60,000 nt of DNA from Liolophura sinensis (lineage: Eukaryota; Mollusca; Polyplacophora; Chitonida; Chitonidae). The notes beneath the pieces were generated by a model that was given only the letters and a program-made list of their open reading frames with translations, did no database searches and was not told the origin of the DNA. The position numbers and the translations under genes were made by a program. Where the stretch lies: assembly GCF_032854445.1 (NCBI RefSeq), contig NC_088305.1:11519717-11579716 (forward strand). The letters run 5' to 3'. Shown here one piece after another: positions 40,119 through 51,049 of this stretch (positions within the stretch are counted from its first letter, which is position 1; each line of letters begins with the position of its first letter).

Positions 40119-40470
40119 GTGACCGTTTCGGTGGCTTAATGGTTAAAACGTCCACCTCGAAGTCGGGAGTCCCCGGGAAAAAACTCAGGTCGGGTCATAC
40201 CAAAGACTTTAAAAATGGTACTTTCTACTGTATCACTTGGTGCTCAGCACTGAGAGGGTTAGAGCAAGGAAACTTTACTGGGTACCCGGTGTCAGCAAAA
40301 TGTGAATGGATGGGGTGGCATGTCTGGTGTCTTCGGCATGATGATTCAGTGGCGGCGGCGCTTTGGCGGCATGGACTCGCCCAGCCGCAAGAAGACACAA
40401 TATATGTACACACACCTAATGAATTCTCGTCGTCTACGGCTGGGTAGACGACAACTCAAGCAATGACAAC
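40119..40470 (+). mobile_element. SINE family B-related element
   Basis: tRNA-like head (TTCGGTGGCTTAATGGTTAA), GGTCGGGTCATACCAAAGAC, then a body different from family B. A partial inverted copy of its body is at 48620-48830, which shows it is a separate subfamily. Confidence 0.65.
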
Positions 40471-42477
40471 AACTCTACTACTACAGTCTATTTCTTTTAG
40501 AGAGTCGCCTGTATTCAGCAGTCTGTAAAATCAGTCAGACTCGCTACCAAAATTGCCATTGGTCAGTGACACGTAACAACATAAGCTCTACACATTGATA
40601 TGTTTGAAGTTCACATTATTGCAGGGAAAATGAAGTTAGGGCACTCTTTCTAATTCATAATGTTAAAGTCCATAAGGTAGATTTCGACGGTAAGAAGCAT
40701 TGCCTCGGATGATGTCATAATGATCCCAAAACCAGCTCTACGCTGGTTATCGGGCGGAGTTCAATATGTTTTTATGGAGGGCGTCACCAGTTTCGTAAAC
40801 TGCTACTCTGTTTCTGAGACTGCCATATTTGAAATTGTTTACACATTTTAGTATAATATAACCTTAATAAAGAAATTTGTTGTTGTTTGAGGGAATTTCA
40901 ACATTAATTAGTCTTAGACAGTCACTGACAAAAACAAATCGTTGTTTACAGTTGTTGATTTTAAAGGCCTTTTATAACGTACCTGTTTTGCCAGGAAGGC
41001 TAAGAATGAAATCTTCATATCCCGAAAGGGCTTTGAACGTGTGCTTCTATTTTGTGTTGACAGTCGATTTGGAAGTTGGACTTACGATTATTGACTCGGA
41101 ACATCCATTATGATTGAAGACCATGTTGGTTTTGACCTCGATTACTAAACTTAATACAAGACCTTTACGCTCGTGATATTCGGATTTTTCATTCTGTACC
41201 AGAACGTGTTGTGTTTCGTACCAGAGTACCGAAGACAGCGTGGTAGCTGGTAAATGGTCACAAATCTAGACTAGTGACGTCTAATATTTTTTTCAACTAC
41301 CATCACTGGATTTTGTTTTGCCTATTTCTGAGGTCAGTTGACAAGATGGCGTATTTCACCCATTACATGTGACCATTTATACAAGGATGCTTTCATATAG
41401 GGATCTTATTGTACCCGTCCTGGTCAGTCCTGTTCAGAACTGACATTGACAGTGTGGTTGAATTGGTTCTCTTAACACCCTTGCCTTACAGCTGTAATTC
41501 GAAGACCCAGAATCTGACCAAGCCACACCTCTACCAGATGACATCCCGGACCCTTTGACCAACCCTGACTAAGTATATTCACCGTTAGTTTGGGAAGAGT
41601 TCAAAAATCAGAACTTTTGAACAATGTGTGACAAGTGTGTTTAGAGGTATCAAAAGGCGTGTTGTTTCAGTCGCCATCTTTGATAGTTTTTTTTTTTGAT
41701 GCGTCCAAACTCCTAAAGCCATGTAGCCCACAGGCGGATTACTTTTTTGTTTTTTATTTTTTTATTTTTTTTTTGTTTTTTTTTTTTTTGAACTGTAGGC
41801 CACAGTTTCAAAAATACAAATACTTTATAGAATGCTGAAGATTAAGAGAAATCCACCAAGACTGAATTGAGTAGATTTAGCATCGATTTCATTGGATAAG
41901 CAAATCTTTGTTTTCAGGTTTCACCAATGAAATGAAGAACGATAGGAATCAAATTTTAAATTATTGACCATATTTATTGAGTTCGAATTTTAAGTTGTGT
42001 ATTGTTTGTGTAATATAAGTCATGTTCACGCTTGTAGAACCTTTTTTTTTAAATACAATCCCAGTTTGGAAATGAACACCGCTTTGGAAATAAATCCTAT
42101 TACTTTAAACATAAGTTCTCCTCTTAATACACACACAAGTTCCACTAGTGAAACGAACTTTGATCATCTTTGAAATAATCTTGCTGACTGCTTTTGAAAT
42201 GAAATGTTATGGTATTTCAAAATCAGCGTGTTTATGTCAGATCTGGTCGATTTTTATCATAATGTTCATGAGTACGGCATAAATCACCAGTGGAATCAAA
42301 TAAGAAAAAATCAGGAATTGTCAGTTTGAGGGAAGAGATATTCAGGAGCTGACAGTAATTGCTGTGGAATAAACGCCTTTGTATTGTTGTTAAAGTTTGA
42401 TTTGACCACAACTAAGTATACCAGGGTTTGAGGAGAATAGGTGTGTCATACTGTCCTCCTTTCAAATAGCATGGCAT

Positions 42478-42768
42478 GGGTCGAGTCACACCTAAGACTT
42501 TAAAAGAGGAAGTTGTATCTTCCTCGCTTGGCGTTCAGCATTAAGGAGATAGTGCCATGACTGGTTCACCCGTATCAGTATAATGGCTCGGGTGGGGCAG
42601 ATTACTTGCCTTTGGTCAGTCATCCCAGTGAAGCAGCACTAGATAAAAGAGCGGTGGAAATCCGTCCTGCAACAAGGAGGCACATTACATACACCTTAAG
42701 GATTCCTTCGTCGTCATATGACTGAAAAATTACGACGTTAAACCCCAAGCACTCACTCAAATAGCATG
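42478..42768 (+). mobile_element. SINE family B, head-truncated
   Basis: Starts at GGGTCGAGTCACACCTAAGAC and runs to ACGACGTTAAACCCCAAGC and CACTCACTC. It matches the copy at 6950 except for the missing head. Confidence 0.85.
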
Positions 42769-43163
42769 GAAAACTAATAACTACCAAACCAATTCTGTGG
42801 TTCTGATTCTGTGACCCCATGAACTTGTTTACTACCATTTCTGTTACCCCTACAACCATTACTGTTTTCCTTTATTGAATAACTCCATGAAGGAAAACTT
42901 TTCATCAAAGGAGGGAAAAAAACAGAAAAAAGGTGTGTCTTTTGAACTTTTGCAGACATACCATCACAAACCTGTTCAGTGTACATGTAAACCAAACCGT
43001 GCTTTTAGAAAAGCGGCCTCGCGCCAATAACTCTTTACAGTATGCTGAATGTACGTAACTATGTACAATGTGAGGGATTCGTGTATCTGTTCCGTATGAC
43101 TGACAACGTCACGCAACACCCGCTGTGGGACGCGAACATTGACTGTTGTAACTTATAACCAGT

Positions 43164-43315
43164 ATGTTTTCAAGACTCTCCCCCGTTTCTGTTTTTGTTC
43201 GTAAACTTCTCGTACAGCTTCGCTATTATCCACCGAGACACTGTGCGACTTCACCAGGTCTGACTGCATGTGTTCCAGCAATGTATAGTGTGCCTTTTAT
43301 CCAGGCGGCTTTCAG
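43164..43315 (+). CDS. Weak candidate: first coding exon with mitochondrial-presequence-like peptide
   Basis: From the ATG at 43164, fifty codons without Asp or Glu and with many Arg/Ser/Leu/Val residues lead to a GT donor (TTTCAG/GTCAGG at 43316). That composition is typical of a mitochondrial targeting peptide. No downstream exon of the same gene could be found before 51 kb, and the frame runs on into a SINE. It may be chance or the relic of a gene. Function not assigned. Confidence 0.15.
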
Positions 43316-43344
43316 GTCAGGTTTCAACTCAACTCCCAAACATC

Positions 43345-43466
43345 TCTCGGCCCGAGAGGAAGCCAGTATGAACAGGACTTGAACTCAGAGAAACTGCACT
43401 GGTGAGAGCCTCCTGGGTCATTGCGCTGCGCGGGCACGCTAAACCCATTGACCACGGGAGGCCGAG
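43345..43466 (-). mobile_element. SINE family A, tRNA-like head fragment
   Basis: GAGAGGAAGCCAGTATGAAC through GGTGAGAGCCTCCTGGGTCA to CCACGGGAGGCC. Only the head part remains. Confidence 0.75.
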
Positions 43467-44046
43467 ATCTCATAAATTGATCTCTGAATCTGAATGTTTG
43501 TCAGTCCGTCTGTATCATTTTTCAAACAACTGTTATATTCCAAGCTGTATTGCCAAAATGTGTATTCACCTGAAACTTATTGTTACATACTTTGTCCAGT
43601 GGTATGAAACATCGTTACAGCCTTTTTCTAATGTTTCAAAAAATATGTTTTTACGGTTGTCTCAGCTTGTAGCATTTTTTAAATGATGTGTGTTATGTGA
43701 CGATTTTAATCAACGTCACAACTTATTACCTCAAAAAGCTAGTCTGTTAAGTTTTCGATCAAACGCCTTTGCTGTATATCTTTAATTATTTTGTCTAGTC
43801 TTAGCAAACTAGTCTCTCAAGGTTTTTTCATCAAACGCGTTCACTACATTTTTCTTAAGGTTTAAAGCGAGTATAATTCTGTTGTAAGTAAATATGGACA
43901 GAGCGACCAGCGTCTTTGCTACTCTGTTTCGTGACTGTGTTTCAATTCCGGTAAATCCGGGGATATGGGCTATATATTCATCGTGTTGAATTTGGGAAAA
44001 CGTAAGATGGCCTCACTAATTAATTCACACTGAGCAAGAATGTTAT

Positions 44047-44219
44047 TTTGATTGGTGATTTGCGCTCTACTGACTTAGTAGTGTTTCACTTATACGACGT
44101 CGGCCAGCATTACGGTGGGAGGAAACGGGGCAGAGCCGGGGGAAACCGGCTGCCATCCTTAGGTTGCTGGTAGATCTTCCCACGGCCGGAGAGGAAGCCA
44201 GCATGAGCTGAGCATGAAG
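44047..44219 (-). mobile_element. SINE family A, 3' part
   Basis: Inverted body and tail without the TAAA run, TTTGATTGGTGATTTGCGC to AGGAAGCCAGCATGAGCTG. Confidence 0.8.
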
Positions 44220-44559
44220 TGTTGAATTAGATCGCCACATTGAATATATGAAAAGTTGTAATCTGAGATACATGTTTTATTATCGACCAATTTTATCCTA
44301 GCACGGAACACCGATTTCACTCATTCGCCTTGAACATACCTTGCGTCTTTTCAACATCACTGAAAACTGTTGACATTCAAATAAGTTTACATGGCGACTC
44401 CATGCCATAAAATGATTTGCGCCAAGGCAATGTGTTTCAGGGATTCAGGCTGCTTTAATCAACCGTAGTCAATCCATAGAGAACTATTGCCACAATGCTG
44501 TAGCCTAAAATATGTGGGTCCTACATAAATAATTCCCCGCAGCTTTAAAAACTAAACTT

Positions 44560-45085
44560 GCATAAGTACGTTCTTCGGAGTTGGGTTAACAATTCTAACG
44601 GCTACAAAGTAAAGGAGTATTTGTCTTTGAGGAGTGTCTGCGGACACACGAGTAAAACATGATGGATGGTCTCCTCAGACTGCCAAACATTATACGCAGA
44701 TCTGAATGGCTTATCTTTAATATTTTTAAATCGCTATTAGCTGGGAGATGTCCTGACCGAAGTCGCAAACACGAGATGTCTGGTTTTCTGCTAGAAAAAG
44801 AAAAATGGAGGCTGTGAAGAAGTTTGACAACAGTTAAATGAGTGATAAAACTACCCTTCTCTGAAGCGTCCCGCTCAGTTTGCCATAGTTTAAATGATAA
44901 TGACTTTACTGCATTTAGAGCCTCTGATATGGACAGTTTGATATTAGAAGCGACATCACGAACGCTTAGGCCTCGTTTGGCCAGTGTATCCGCTCGTTCA
45001 TTACCGGTCCCCCATGACCCCCCCTCCCCAACTTTAGAGTTCAGCAAAGCAAAGTGAGCACGACAGAAAAACTACTTCGTATAGG
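44560..45085 (-). pseudogene. Decayed non-LTR retrotransposon (LINE) 3' end: RNase H-like tail
   Basis: Read on the - strand from about 45040, the translation shows GNERADTLAKRGL, the hallmark of the C-terminal RNase H domain found in several LINE clades. LRSGHLPANSD follows and, after a frame change near 44690, EETIHHVLLVCPQ, the usual C-terminal motif of such proteins. Frames shift at least once and the reverse transcriptase part is absent, so this is a dead 5'-truncated copy. Clade not determined. Confidence 0.75.
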
Positions 45086-45184
45086 ACAGAATAGCATTTT
45101 GTCCACGTAAATGACGTCATAGACTGTAAAGAACTGAGACAATCTGTGAATATAACAGCTCCTAATGGTCTTAAATCCAAAACT

Positions 45185-45503
45185 GGGGCGATAGATTAAG
45201 GGTCAATCCTGGATCGGGTCATACCCAAGACTTTCAAAGAGGAAGCTGTAGCTTCCTCGCTTGGCGTTCAGCATGAAGGGGAAAGTGCAAGGGCTGGTTC
45301 ACCCGTATATCAGTATAATGGCTCAAGTGGGGCTTACTTGCTTTCGGTAAATCGTCTCAGTGAAGCAGCACTAAATAAAAGAGCGGTGTCAATCCGTCCT
45401 GCAACAAGGAGGCACATTACACGCACTCTAAGGACTCCTTGGTCGTCATATGACTGAAAAATTGCTAAATACGACGTTAAACCCCAAGCTCTCACTCAGT
45501 CAC
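45185..45503 (+). mobile_element. SINE family B, head-truncated
   Basis: GGATCGGGTCATACCCAAGAC through TCGTCTCAGTGAAGCAGCAC to TACGACGTTAAACCCC and a CTCACTCAGTCAC tail. Confidence 0.85.
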
Positions 45504-45984
45504 ATTGCTTCTGTAAACGCCCGATATTGACTCCAGCACTGCAAATTATCTCGAGGACGAACACTGAAAGGCTGTGACTTCTTGTAGGCGTTATAGACAG
45601 AATCATAGCAAGATGACGAAAACAAAGAATAGGCTGAATTATGCGAAGAGCTTTCTAACTTCGTCCCAAAATTTGCTATACGCAGTTTGCGTCTGATTGA
45701 GAGAGTTCACTCCTGGCAGTGGGCCTAAAGAAGAAAACAGTTAAATCGAAACTGTTGACTGCTTTTCTTTGTATGATCCCGCCCTAATTTCCTGCTTTGT
45801 ATACATTCTTAGTTCTTTGGTGGTTTGTATTAAGCGTCCTTTTGGGAATTGGCCTTGCGATTATTGACCTGGAACGTCCTTACTGGTTGACGACTAGTAT
45901 ACGTCTGTTTTGATGCATACATTCTGTACGTCTTTCTGCTTTCCCATACTGCTGTGTTCTTTTTAGGAGTCGTATTCCCGCTTT

Positions 45985-46128
45985 TTCATGTTTACAACTT
46001 TTGAAATAAAAAGTGACAACTTTTGAAAGAAAAACTGACAATTTTTGAAAGAAAAACTGACAACTTTTGAAAGAAAAACTGACAACTTTTCAAATAAATC
46101 TCACTTTTGAAATAAAACATGACCAGAT
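45985..46128. repeat. A-rich ~25-bp minisatellite
   Basis: Five to six copies of CAACTTTTGAAAGAAAAACTGA with slight variation. Confidence 0.85.
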
Positions 46129-46389
46129 TTGATCGACATTGACACTTTTACAACACTTTGGCTGCAAAATAACTTGAGACAATGTTGTACCTTGCTTATG
46201 ATGATTGTAAATTTTTCTGTTTATCTGTTGACAAATGCACCGTAGTCAAAACTGCGCGAAAATTTAACTGTAACACCACAAACTTGTTATGGCACTGTCT
46301 AATTTATGAGCAATACAGATCATACTTACGGTTCTTTTACCTGTCTGCTGTATTGGTCTTACACCATTGGATCCTCGATTTAATAAGCG

Positions 46390-46645
46390 GCTCTGCTCTC
46401 TCTCCCTCCACCGGGCCAGGCAGCGCCATTACAAACCAAGTCTTCCCCAGTCCCTGATACAGGCTTGGTAAACTCCACTACAAACCAACTACCCCCTCCC
46501 TCCGCCTGGCCGGGCAAGCGCACTACAAACCAACTACCCCCTCCCTCCGCCAGGCCGGACAAGCGCACCACAAACCAACTACCCCCCTCCCTCCACCGGG
46601 CCGGGTAATCATCCTTGCAAACCAGCTCCTCCTCCCCATCCCCCT
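46390..46645. repeat. C-rich ~45-bp minisatellite
   Basis: Four to five copies carrying CCCTCCCTCCGCC, GGCCGGGC and ACAAACCAACTACCCC, with ACAAACCAACTACCCC at about 46480, 46526 and 46570. The opposite strand is G-rich. Confidence 0.88.
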
Positions 46646-46879
46646 TCCTTCGACACGATAGAAAGAAAGCATGACTGCTCTATAGTATTTGCAATTCAAA
46701 TATGGTTTAATCTTTTATTGAGATGAAAAATAAGGCCATTCATCAAACTGTGAAAAAACATGACAAGATTTTTTCATCCCTGTGGAGTTCTAGTATCCTC
46801 AACACGAATTTTTGCCGCATTCATGTTTTCTTCCCTTCCCTTTCTGATTCCATTAATAATATAGCCTACTGGACAACAT

Positions 46880-47873
46880 ATACGACTCGTACTGGTGTTT
46901 CATTATTAACGGCGCAGGGTTTACTTTCTAAAAGTATTTCCATGCACAGATAAATTTCTGAAAGGCGTTTGAAAATTTATAAAATCAATGTGACAAAAGA
47001 TGAATAACTGGTTTTGAACGATATGATGACACATGTAGATCCTCTATCTAGGCAATCTCTGTACACATCAGTGCAGATCCGGGCATAATCAAACTGTTCA
47101 TGTCATGGCCAACGAAGTTCAAAGACGTCGTAGCTTTTCTGAAAGAGTTAAGAGAGAGAACAAAACCAGACAAGAAAACTGATTTTTTTTTCAAATTTAT
47201 AAGATAGGGTAAACAAGAAGCAGTGCGGAAATACACACTAGAATGAGCGTTTATGGGACCTCTGTAATACATACAGTCTTCCATACGATGGCTTTTATCA
47301 GTTATTCATAAGAAATGAAGCATTTCGCAACACATTGTACGATTCGGAGTCTAACAAAAGTTTTACACAGTAGCGGTTATCAATTACTGCGTCACTCTTA
47401 GGATGATAATACACGTGGTTTCAATGGGACAACTTATGTATTAACATTTGTTTCCAAGCAGATTATGAGATTATGCACATAAATCAAAATGTTTTCGGTG
47501 GAATCACTTATGTCCCTTTTCATTCGCTTACAGTTTATTCAGTGCAACTTAATACCAGATAAGATCAGAAGTACAAAGAAAAAGACATCAACCGTAAGTC
47601 ATACTCTTTCCGCTAAGATTTCCAATGGATTTTGTCTGGTTATGAATTTATGAATTTTGTTATGAAATCGTTATGCAAGATAAAATGTGATATATAACCA
47701 AAAAAAATAAATAAAATAAAATTATGTGTCATGGACTGTTCTTTTAGGCATTGGCATGTCCTACATTTTGCATAAATACGATTGGTCAACTGTGCGTCAT
47801 ATGTAGTGGCTTTTGTGTAAAAATGGCGAAATTTTATATTTCCGGAATAAATCTTCCATCTTTTTTATTAAGC

Positions 47874-47950
<77 letters not shown>
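46880..47950. repeat. Segmental duplication, upstream copy
   Basis: Ordered similarity to 49375-50975: TACTGGTGTTTCAT, TGACAAAAGATGAAT and TTTGAACG at the left; ATAAGATCAGAAG, AAGACATCAACCGT, TGGCATGTCCTACATTTT and AAATACGATTGGTCA towards the right; both end in a TA run. Divergence is substantial. No transcription unit is recognisable after this copy. Confidence 0.65.

Positions 47951-47951
<1 letters not shown>
47873..47951. repeat. (TA)n microsatellite, ~78 bp
   Basis: Uninterrupted TA dinucleotides, at the place that corresponds to the shorter TATA run (50951-50973) before the secreted-protein gene. Confidence 0.97.
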
Positions 47952-47955
<4 letters not shown>

Positions 47956-48079
47956 TTAAATTCGCACGTGTTCCACTGTTACCTTCTTTCTAGCAAGGAC
48001 TTTTCATGCAATCTATGTATATAAATAGAACATACATATCATCTTGACAAGGGTATCTTGACACCCTTGACCACACGAC

Positions 48080-48337
48080 TTAATTAATCTAGTAATTTTA
48101 ACAGAAAGTCTGTTATCTGAGTGATGCTAGATTGCATTCTCGGAATGGTATTGCAGCAGATTGTTCTGTTAAATATAAGACACATATTCTGTTAATTCAG
48201 CATAACGATTTTATAGGACTAACAGAATATAACGTAATGAATATGACAGAATATTGTGTTATAATAACAGAATACATTCTTGCATCACTCAGACAACAGA
48301 CTTTCTGTTAAAATTACTAGATTAATTTTTTGAGAGT
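48080..48337. mobile_element. MITE-2, near-complete
   Basis: A long palindrome-like element. The left arm AATTTTAACAGAAAGTCTG and GAGTGATGCTAGATTGCATT is mirrored by the right arm CATCACTCAGACAACAGACT and TTCTGTTAAAATTA. The interior is AT-rich with repeated AACAGAATA. No open reading frame. Confidence 0.8.
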
Positions 48338-48619
48338 AATAATAATAAGTCGAGGCATCACCAAGTGAATGTAATATAGAAAGTTCTACATTTACGTGGT
48401 GATGCCTCAGTTATTAATGTTGTTGTTGTTGTTGTGTGCAATGGGTTGGCACTTTTCATTCGTGTCCACACAACCCTTTTCTCCCCATCCACAGGGAGTT
48501 GTCGAATGCCAGCTTGGGATATGATATAATACAGATATTTGTGCACCTCACGTGTTCATCATGTATGTATGTGACGAAGAGGAATTATTAGGTGTATATA
48601 CATATACTGTGTGTTCTTG

Positions 48620-48830
48620 TGGAAGGAAGCCTTGCCGCCAAAGTGCTGCCGCCACTGAAGTATCATGCCGAAGACACCTGACATGACATCTAACCCAGTA
48701 TCGATACGCTCACACCAGACCAGCCAGTCATTTTTCCTTGCTCTAACCTCTCAGTACTGAGCGCCAAGCAAGACAGCAGCAAGTGCCTTTTCAAAGTCTT
48801 TGGTATGACCCGACCCATTCAAAGTTCGTC
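48620..48830 (-). mobile_element. SINE family B-related element, body only
   Basis: Reverse complement of the 40119-40470 body: GCCGAAGACACCTGACATG, CTCTCAGTACTGAGCGCCAAG and AAGTCTTTGGTATGACCCGA. Confidence 0.65.
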
Positions 48831-49685
48831 AGGAACACACCAAATGCCAGTGGTTTGCGCGGGACACATCGGTTTCCTCCACCTGAATCTGGCCGCCAAT
48901 GCATAGGTGAAACATTCTTTTCAATGACATAGATAGAACTATGATGGTTAGTTAAGAGATTCGGAACCGGTTTATGGGTTATAATATGTCTATTTATCAC
49001 CATTCAGAAAAAAGTCTATTGATTTGCTTGGTTAAACAACAATCACATAAAAAAGACAACATTTACTCACAAGATTTAAAATAAAAAAAATACTTTTTAA
49101 CATATGTACACAGACTAGTATTAAATAATCAATCCAGGTGTTTTTATTAGTACAGTCTAAATAAGCCGTAAACATCAGACTCACAGCCAGTTTTTTTCTC
49201 TTTCCGCATGGGTCAGTGCCTCTGTTTGCCCCAGTAGAAAAGCGCAAGCTGATGTGGGGAATTTTACACTTTTACACTTCTCCACGGTTACCTAATTTTA
49301 GATTTCTAAATTCATTTCAGTTTCATGTAAAGGCTATTTGCTTCTTTCACTCAGAGTGGTACGGTCTACAGAAAAACATGTGACCTGTACTGGTGTTTCA
49401 TCATACAGTGGGATGGGTTTTACTTTTAGCTACTTTCATTTATTTACAGTTAAAGTTCTGAAAGACGTAACAAGATGGCAAAATCAGCCTGACAAAAGAT
49501 GAATCGGTCGAGGCTTTGAACGTGACATATATGGGTGACATCTTCCTAAATATACGTCCTCCCATCAAATAAATAAATAAATAAATCAATGTCTGACAAA
49601 GGATGAATAGGTTGAGGCTTTGAACGTTAGGCGGTGACATACATCTCCCCACTTACGTTGGTGAACATTTGAGAGTAAACAGCCT

Positions 49686-50242
49686 GTACACTCAAAAAAT
49701 TCATTTGTTAATTTTAATTTATTTATTTATTTATTTGATTGGTGTTTTACCCTGTACTCAAGAATATTTCACTTACACGACGGCGGCCAGCATTATGGTG
49801 GGTGGAAACTGGGCAGAGCCCGGGGGAAACCGACGAACATCCGCAGGTTTCTGCCAGACCTTCCCACTTACGGCCGGGGGGGGGGGGGGGGGGTGGCGGG
49901 AAAGCCAGGATGAGCTCGACTTGAACTCACAGTGACCGCACTGGTGAGAGGCTCCTGGGTTATAACGCTGTGCTAGGGCGCTAACCAACTGAGCCAAGGA
50001 GGCCCGCGTTAATTTTAATAGAAAGTCTTTTGTCGGAGTGATACTAGATTGTATTCTGTTATTATAATACAACATTCTGTCATACTGAGTATAATAACGT
50101 GTTAGTCTGATAAAATGTTTATGTTGAATTAATGGGATATGTGTGTAATGTTAAATAGAACAATCTGTCTGAATAACAGAATGCATTCTAGCATCTAAAC
50201 TGTCTGCTAAAATTAACACATTAATTTTTTGAGTGTATGCCC
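49686..50242. mobile_element. MITE-2 with intact terminal repeats, split by a SINE
   Basis: Left end TACACTCAAAAAATTCATTTG, right end TTAATTTTTTGAGTGTA. Inner arms match the copies at 48080 and 53765. A family A SINE (49717-50004) interrupts the left arm. Confidence 0.82.
49717..50004 (-). mobile_element. SINE family A, full length, nested in MITE-2
   Basis: Complete inverted copy from TTTATTTATTTGATTGGTG to GAGCCAAGGAGGCC. The flanking GTTAATTTTAAT on both sides looks like its target-site duplication. It includes an 18-base G run (49876-49893). Confidence 0.9.
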
Positions 50243-50950
50243 TTCTATATCAACAAAATCAAAGGACTCGTTTTCTCAAAAGGTTAGAAAGAACGGACAA
50301 AAACCTTTATTCTTTCAAATATTTTAAAGTGAGAAAACAAACCAGATGCATTGTGGGAATATAAGCTAGGGCGTTCTTGCATAATGCGTAGTCTCTGATT
50401 TCTCGGAGATGCTGCAGCGGAGAACATATCGCACGAGTTACGTCCATTAGCTGGTCTTTTGCTGTTGAACATTACAGAATACAATTTTTGTGGAATTCGT
50501 TATTTAGGTCTCTTTCAGTTCACTTAGAATTCTTTCATTACAGTTCAAAGAGATAAAATCAGAGGGAAAAACATCAAACGTCAGAAATTTTGTTCGTTCC
50601 ACCAAAAATTTTAATGGATTTTTTTTTTGTCACAGATTTTCTTTTCATGTAGCACTCTAAAACATGACGATAACACGCGATAATACATAATACATCATAC
50701 TAAAAATTTTAATGGATTTTTTTTGTCACAGGTAACAAAAGACTGCAAAAGTTGGATTTTCAGCCATTTAGACTCTATGACCGCTTCTGAACCCGTTAGC
50801 ATGTCTTACATTTTCCAGTTCCAGAAATACGATTGGTCAGCAGTGCTCCTACGTCATACATGGAGCTTGTGTAATTACAATTTGGCTTTTGTGCAAAAAT
50901 GATGACCTTTCACAATTCTTGAATTGATAAGTTTTTTTTTGTTACGCGCA

Positions 50951-51009
50951 TATATATATATATATGTATATAAGATATCAAAATAGGTTGGAAAGCTCCT
51001 GTCTCAGTT
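50951..51009 (+). promoter_or_regulatory. Candidate TATA-box promoter of the secreted cysteine-rich gene
   Basis: TATATAAG at 50967-50974 is followed by an initiator-like TCAGTTT at 51004-51010, and the ATG comes at 51050. The TATA-to-initiator spacing (about 39) is a little long, so the start site may lie a few bases upstream of the initiator-like motif. Prediction only. Confidence 0.4.
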
Positions 51010-51049
51010 TCCAGCATTTTGAAAGATCCCAAGCCTTTTCCGAAACAAG

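Larger units (their letters stand above)
37026..50940. other. Intergenic region rich in repeats
   Basis: Between the two genes I find no exon I can support firmly. It contains SINEs of families A-D, two copies of MITE-2, a LINE remnant, a C-rich and an A-rich minisatellite, a long TA run and two pairs of diverged duplicated blocks (40985-41230 with 45775-45990; 46.88-47.95 kb with 49.37-50.97 kb). A short reading frame at 43164 is a weak first-exon candidate. Confidence 0.6.
49375..50975. repeat. Segmental duplication, downstream copy (promoter side of the secreted-protein gene)
   Basis: Partner of 46880-47950. It is longer because a MITE-2 with a nested SINE (49686-50242) lies inside it, and its left part has a second internal copy of the TGACAAAGGATGAATAGG segment. 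Its right end is the TATA-like run just before the gene at 51050. Confidence 0.65.

Noticed and set aside
40139-40447. 102-codon + strand frame
   Set aside because: It lies inside a tRNA-derived SINE, whose body recurs inverted at 48620-48830.
47048-47284. Short frames on both strands near 47.1 kb that read like protein (e.g. FMSWPTKFKDVVAFLKEL)
   Set aside because: The region is one side of the segmental duplication and the matching part of the other copy (50.27-50.5 kb) does not keep the frame, so coding is unlikely.
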